Positions 5,213 to 7,004 of a DNA stretch of 7,004 nt are shown piece after piece. Within the stretch, counting starts at the first letter, position 1; each line of letters begins with the position of its first letter. The position numbers and the translations under genes are program-made. The notes under the pieces are model-generated. The model was given only the letters and a program-made list of their open reading frames with translations. It did no database searches and had not been told where the DNA came from. Source of the stretch: an uncultured Prevotella sp. (GTDB lineage Bacteria > Bacteroidota > Bacteroidia > Bacteroidales > Bacteroidaceae); assembly GCA_900557255.1 (NCBI GenBank), contig USSA01000153.1, forward strand, positions 1 to 7,004, read 5' to 3'.

Positions 5213-6661
5213 ATGGAACAGAGACTGATAGGAAGAGAAGCAGAACTCAAACTGCTCAATGAATATATAAACTCCGATAGATCAGAGTTTATCGCCGTCT
5301 ATGGAAGACGACGTGTAGGCAAGACTTTTCTCATCAGAAAAGCCGTAGAGGACCATTTTGCCTTCTTCATGACAGGAATGAACGGAGTTGCCAAAGGCGA
5401 ACAGCTTGTCAACTTCAGCATTGCCCTGCAAAAATATACCCACTCCACCACTCTGCAGACATTCAAGAGCTGGCTGCTGGCATTCTATGCCCTATCACAA
5501 TACATAGAAACACTTCAGGAAGGCAAGAAAGTAATATTCATCGATGAATTGCCATGGATGGATACCGCCAAATCGGGATTCATACCAGCACTGGAAAACT
5601 TCTGGAACAGCTGGGCTGTACTGCGCAACGACATCAAACTCATCGTTTGCGGATCCGCCACCTCCTGGATGATCAACAACCTGATTCGCAACCGTGGTGG
5701 CTTGCACAACCGACTGACCCATCATCTGATTGTAAAACCATTCACCCTGCACGAATGTGAAGAATACTTCAAGGCTTACCACTTCGGCTACAGCCGAAAA
5801 CAGATAGCAGAATGCTATATGGTTATGGGAGGAATACCTTATTATCTGTCTATGATGGATAAATCGAAAAGTCTGGCACAGAACATCGACCAGCTGTTTT
5901 TCGCAGACAATGCAGAACTGAAAGATGAGTTCAACGACTTATACAGAGCTTTGTTTAAGAAATCAGCCGACCATATCGCCGTGGTTACGGCCCTTGCTAC
6001 CAAAGGAATGGGTATGACCCGACAGGAACTGGTCAAGGCATCGGGAGGAAAAGATAATGGAGCCTTCTCTACTGTACTGGAAGAATTGGAACAATGCGGA
6101 TTCATCCGTCTGTATGAACCATTCAGTACAGCCAATAAGATGACTTCCGACATTCGCCAAAAGCGAAACACCTTATTCCAGTTAGTAGATTTCTATACAC
6201 TCTTCTACTTCCGTTTCATCAAGCACAACAAGTATCAGGATTCCAGTTTCTGGTCATCCTCCCAGAACAGTCAGCTATACCATACTTGGGCTGGCTTGTC
6301 TTTCGAGATGCTTTGTCTAAACCATATAGACAAAATCAAGCACGCCCTGGGAATTTCGGGAGTACAGACCTTGGTTTGCTCATGGCGAAGCTGCAACACA
6401 GAAAAGGGAACTCAAATAGACTTGCTGATAGACCGGAAAGATGAAACCATCAATATCTGTGAGATGAAATTCTACAAGAGCAAATTCGAAATCAGCAAGG
6501 AATATGAGGAGAAGTTGCTGGAGAAACTGCGTATCTTCACAGAAGAGACTAAGACTTCCAAATCGCTTCTCCTCACATTGATTACTTCTTTCGGATTGAA
6601 GCAGAACAAACATAGCGACATCGTACAGAAACAGATTACGATGGATGAATTGTTTATTTAA
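5213..6661 (+). CDS. Archaeal-type P-loop ATPase with winged helix and DUF234 nuclease-like domain
   Basis: A full-length 482-residue protein of the ATPase_2 (PF01637) plus DUF234 (PF03008) type. The N-terminus has the family GREAEL box (7-12), Walker A GRRRVGKT (31-38) and Walker B VIFIDE (107-112, D111-E112). It also has the sensor-like CGSATSWM (146-153) with nearby arginines R159, R161 and R167, and GGIPYYL (206-212). A winged helix follows at about 255-312 (TRQELVKASGG...). The C-terminal domain carries a complete PD-(D/E)XK-like pattern: E365 in the helix GLSFEML, D403 in QIDLLID, and E417-x-K419 in CEMKFYK. It may therefore be an ATP-driven DNA-acting protein, but no biological role of this family is established. 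The ATG at 5213 follows an A-rich stretch (CGAAAGAT) and gives the expected N-terminus. The gene is monocistronic, between its own promoter and a strong terminator. Nothing is missing or truncated. Confidence 0.88.
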   Translation: MEQRLIGREAELKLLNEYINSDRSEFIAVYGRRRVGKTFLIRKAVEDHFAFFMTGMNGVAKGEQLVNFSIALQKYTHSTTLQTFKSWLLAFYALSQYIETLQEGKKVIFIDELPWMDTAKSGFIPALENFWNSWAVLRNDIKLIVCGSATSWMINNLIRNRGGLHNRLTHHLIVKPFTLHECEEYFKAYHFGYSRKQIAECYMVMGGIPYYLSMMDKSKSLAQNIDQLFFADNAELKDEFNDLYRALFKKSADHIAVVTALATKGMGMTRQELVKASGGKDNGAFSTVLEELEQCGFIRLYEPFSTANKMTSDIRQKRNTLFQLVDFYTLFYFRFIKHNKYQDSSFWSSSQNSQLYHTWAGLSFEMLCLNHIDKIKHALGISGVQTLVCSWRSCNTEKGTQIDLLIDRKDETINICEMKFYKSKFEISKEYEEKLLEKLRIFTEETKTSKSLLLTLITSFGLKQNKHSDIVQKQITMDELFI

Positions 6662-6738
6662 TGAGACAAAGAACACACTCAGACTCTTAGCCTGTAAATT
6701 CTCCTCACATTTAAATGCTTGATTTACAAAATAATATT

Positions 6739-6782
6739 AAAAGTTCACAAGTTTGTGGTCCACAACCTTGTGAACTTTTTTT
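6739..6782 (+). terminator. Strong intrinsic terminator of the ATPase gene
   Basis: AAAAGTTCACAAG (6739-6751) pairs perfectly with CTTGTGAACTTTT (6767-6779). Inside it, TTGTGG (6753-6758) and CCACAA (6760-6765) extend the stem to the loop with only one T-C mismatch. The hairpin runs into seven T (6776-6782). It lies 78 nt after the ATPase stop. The stem's A-rich left arm means it could also work in reverse. Confidence 0.92.
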
Positions 6783-6787
6783 GGCTT

Positions 6788-7004
6788 ATGTTTGGAGAGA
6801 AGCTTCACCTGGATTGCATCCCTACAAAATATTGGGTGCCTTTCATCTGCTCCCGGTTCGAGAAATATGGTAAAAGTATATCTGAGGAATATGCAACAAA
6901 AATCTGTGAAACCATAAAGAACTATTCTTCTTATGTACAACAGTTTGCATGGAACGTGATGGCAGAAACCGAGAAAGAAGTAAACGAAGAAACCTTACAA
7001 AGCG
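6788..7004 (+). pseudogene. 5'-truncated archaeal-type ATPase fragment (runs off the window)
   Basis: The frame from the ATG at 6788 is open to the window edge. It reads KYWVPFICSRFEKYGKSISE, then a stretch ending in NYSSYVQQFAWNVMAETEKE. This is the middle-to-C-terminal region of Bacteroidales archaeal-type ATPases, where F-x-S-x-F-E-x-Y-G-K and S-x-Y-V-Q-Q-x-A-W normally lie some 200 residues after the start, beyond Walker A and B. No P-loop half exists upstream. The frame reaches back only to a stop at 6695 and consists there of the ATPase terminator, so the first ATG is 6 nt past the T-tract. The remaining C-terminus, expected to resemble the fragment at 3-119, is outside the window. It could be a decaying relic or, less likely, a reinitiated small protein. 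No promoter is seen between the terminator and the ATG. Confidence 0.65.

Overview
The window looks like a chromosomal segment of a Bacteroidales bacterium, most likely Prevotella or Segatella. The evidence is threefold. Three promoters match the Bacteroidota consensus (a -33 TTG/TTTG, a spacer of about 20 nt, then TAnnTTTG). Start codons lack strong Shine-Dalgarno sequences. The gene content is typical of the group: AAA_14 and archaeal-type ATPases, a LytS/LytTR two-component pair, a small outer-membrane barrel and a PepSY-like lipoprotein. No tRNA, rRNA, transposase, integrase or CRISPR array is visible.

Left part (1-2560, + strand): the last 38 codons of an archaeal-type ATPase come first. 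An AAA_14 ATPase follows, cut off after its nucleotide-binding core. Only 2 nt after its stop comes an apparently intact operon of a four-TM LytS/YehU-type histidine kinase (726-1751) and a LytTR response regulator (1759-2514). It ends at a long hairpin shared with the convergent gene.

Middle (2569-4403, - strand): a small secreted beta-barrel gene is broken by an out-of-frame deletion. Beyond about 350 bp of non-coding, partly repeat-like DNA lies a 297-residue lipoprotein with a clear promoter, which also settles its start codon.

Right part (4404-7004, + strand): this is mostly a graveyard of ATPase genes around one intact member. A promoter at 4733-4765 leads into the first ~40 codons of a degraded archaeal-type ATPase. 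Next come a compact array of inverted repeats, a consensus promoter inside that array, and a folded leader. The full-length ATPase gene (5213-6661) has a P-loop ATPase, a winged helix and a PD-(D/E)XK-like C-terminus with all expected acidic/lysine positions. A strong terminator follows. Then comes a fragment of another archaeal-type ATPase lacking its N-terminal half, running off the window.

The two main points are as follows. The intact ATPase, with its own promoter/operator and terminator, sits between an N-terminal and a C-terminal piece of a second ATPase family, as if it replaced the middle of that gene. The repeat array places copies of a TTAGCGCARATTAT-like motif over the -33 box and start region, which suggests dedicated control of this ATPase. 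Everything is read by eye; family names come from motif recognition, not database searches.
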